The notes under the pieces are model-generated. The model was not told the DNA's origin, searched no databases, and saw only the letters and a program-made list of their open reading frames with translations. Below, in pieces: positions 8,986-9,506 of a stretch of 9,506 nucleotides of DNA (positions are counted from its first letter, which is position 1; each line of letters opens with the position of its first letter). The DNA is from Candidatus Neomicrothrix sp. UBA2517. Its GTDB lineage: Bacteria > Actinomycetota > Acidimicrobiia > Acidimicrobiales > UBA8592. Both the position numbers and the translations under genes were made by a program. Location of the stretch: assembly GCA_002341185.1 (NCBI GenBank), contig DDNP01000010.1:1-9506 (forward strand), in the 5' to 3' direction.

Positions 8986-9506
8986 TTACGTTACGCCTCC
9001 ATCGACAACTATATTCTGTCCGGTTACCCAACTTCCAGCATCGGAAACGAGATAAAGAACTGCAGCTGCGATATCGATAGGTGTTCCAACACGTCCTATT
9101 GGAATTCGTTGTCCTAAATTTTTAAACTCTTCAGGAGGAACCCCCCCGACACGAGTGGTTGCTTCAGTAGGTACTTGCCCCGGCGATACAACGTTGGCTC
9201 GTATACCTTTAGGTGCCAGTTCGATAGAAAGGGTTTCAGTGAGGTTATTCATTCCTGCTTTCGCTGCGCCATATGCTGCGAAGCGAACAGCGGGCCGTAT
9301 TCCGGCTATAGACGAAATCCCAATGATTGATGACCCAGGTTCCATAACTTCAGCACAGGCCCTTGCAGCTACGAAGTGGGGGCGGAGGTTAAGTGCAATT
9401 TGTTGATCCCAATGCCAGGCAGGGAAATCCTCAAATGCGAATGAGCCTGGGTGATCAGAGGTTCCGGCATTACTTACCCAAATATCAAGCTGGCCATAAG
9501 TATCTA
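8986..9506 (-). CDS. Short-chain dehydrogenase/reductase (FabG-like), N-terminus outside window
   Basis: The C-terminal 173 codons of a classical SDR that reduces or oxidises a keto/hydroxy group with NAD(P)(H). The frame is open to the right edge, so the Rossmann TGxxxGxG motif is not visible. Seen in order: the NAG motif within WVSNAGTS, an Asn-containing ALNLRPHF helix, GISSIAG with catalytic Ser (codon 9310-9312), AAYGAAKAG with Tyr (9271-9273) and Lys (9259-9261) at the YxxxK spacing, the cofactor-loop segment NVVSPGQV, and the terminal TGQNIVVDGG typical of the family. Ser lies 13 residues before Tyr, as expected. About 75-80 N-terminal residues should lie beyond the window. The substrate cannot be predicted. 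The stop is one base from the prephenate dehydratase stop on the opposite strand. Confidence 0.92.
   Translation of the reverse strand, partial: DTYGQLDIWVSNAGTSDHPGSFAFEDFPAWHWDQQIALNLRPHFVAARACAEVMEPGSSIIGISSIAGIRPAVRFAAYGAAKAGMNNLTETLSIELAPKGIRANVVSPGQVPTEATTRVGGVPPEEFKNLGQRIPIGRVGTPIDIAAAVLYLVSDAGSWVTGQNIVVDGGVT

Overview
The window looks like chromosomal DNA from a free-living actinomycete-type bacterium of low to moderate GC content (roughly 40-45% by eye). Three things point that way. There is a PASTA-domain Ser/Thr kinase beside a PP2C phosphatase. There is a small split-barrel protein closely resembling the F420H2-dependent biliverdin reductase Rv2074 of Mycobacterium. The tRNA gene does not encode its CCA end. 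A marine Acidimicrobiia-like lineage would fit, but that placement is inference. I see no insertion sequence, integrase, phage gene or CRISPR array.

Layout from left to right. 1-2055 (minus): PASTA-domain kinase, cut by the left edge just after a proline-rich hexamer-repeat tail. 2056-2231: 176-base spacer with a plausible promoter for the kinase. 2232-3137 (minus): PP2C phosphatase. 3210-3989 (minus): enoyl-CoA hydratase/isomerase-family protein. 4091 to about 6670 (minus): large secreted protein with a seven-repeat FG-GAP propeller followed by a zinc N-acetylmuramoyl-L-alanine amidase domain. 6673-6756 (minus): tRNA-Leu(CAG). 6830-7225 (minus): F420-dependent split-barrel protein. 7242-7958 (minus): metallo-beta-lactamase-fold hydrolase. 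8025-8984 (plus): prephenate dehydratase. 8986-9506 (minus): short-chain dehydrogenase, cut by the right edge. Every gene except the prephenate dehydratase is on the minus strand.

How they may work together. The kinase and phosphatase form a reversible Ser/Thr phosphorylation pair. PASTA domains are known to sense peptidoglycan fragments, and the nearby secreted amidase cuts peptidoglycan, so the left half has a cell-wall theme. The hydrolase and the F420-type protein are 16 bases apart with a Shine-Dalgarno between them and are probably co-transcribed. The prephenate dehydratase (phenylalanine synthesis) is divergent from that pair across a 66-base spacer holding three GGCGT words exactly 20 bases apart.

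The main oddity is the amidase start. No ATG, GTG or TTG exists in any frame between the tRNA 3' end and the middle of the encoded signal peptide. The only conventional in-frame starts lie upstream of the tRNA, so a conventional translation would have to read through the tRNA gene.
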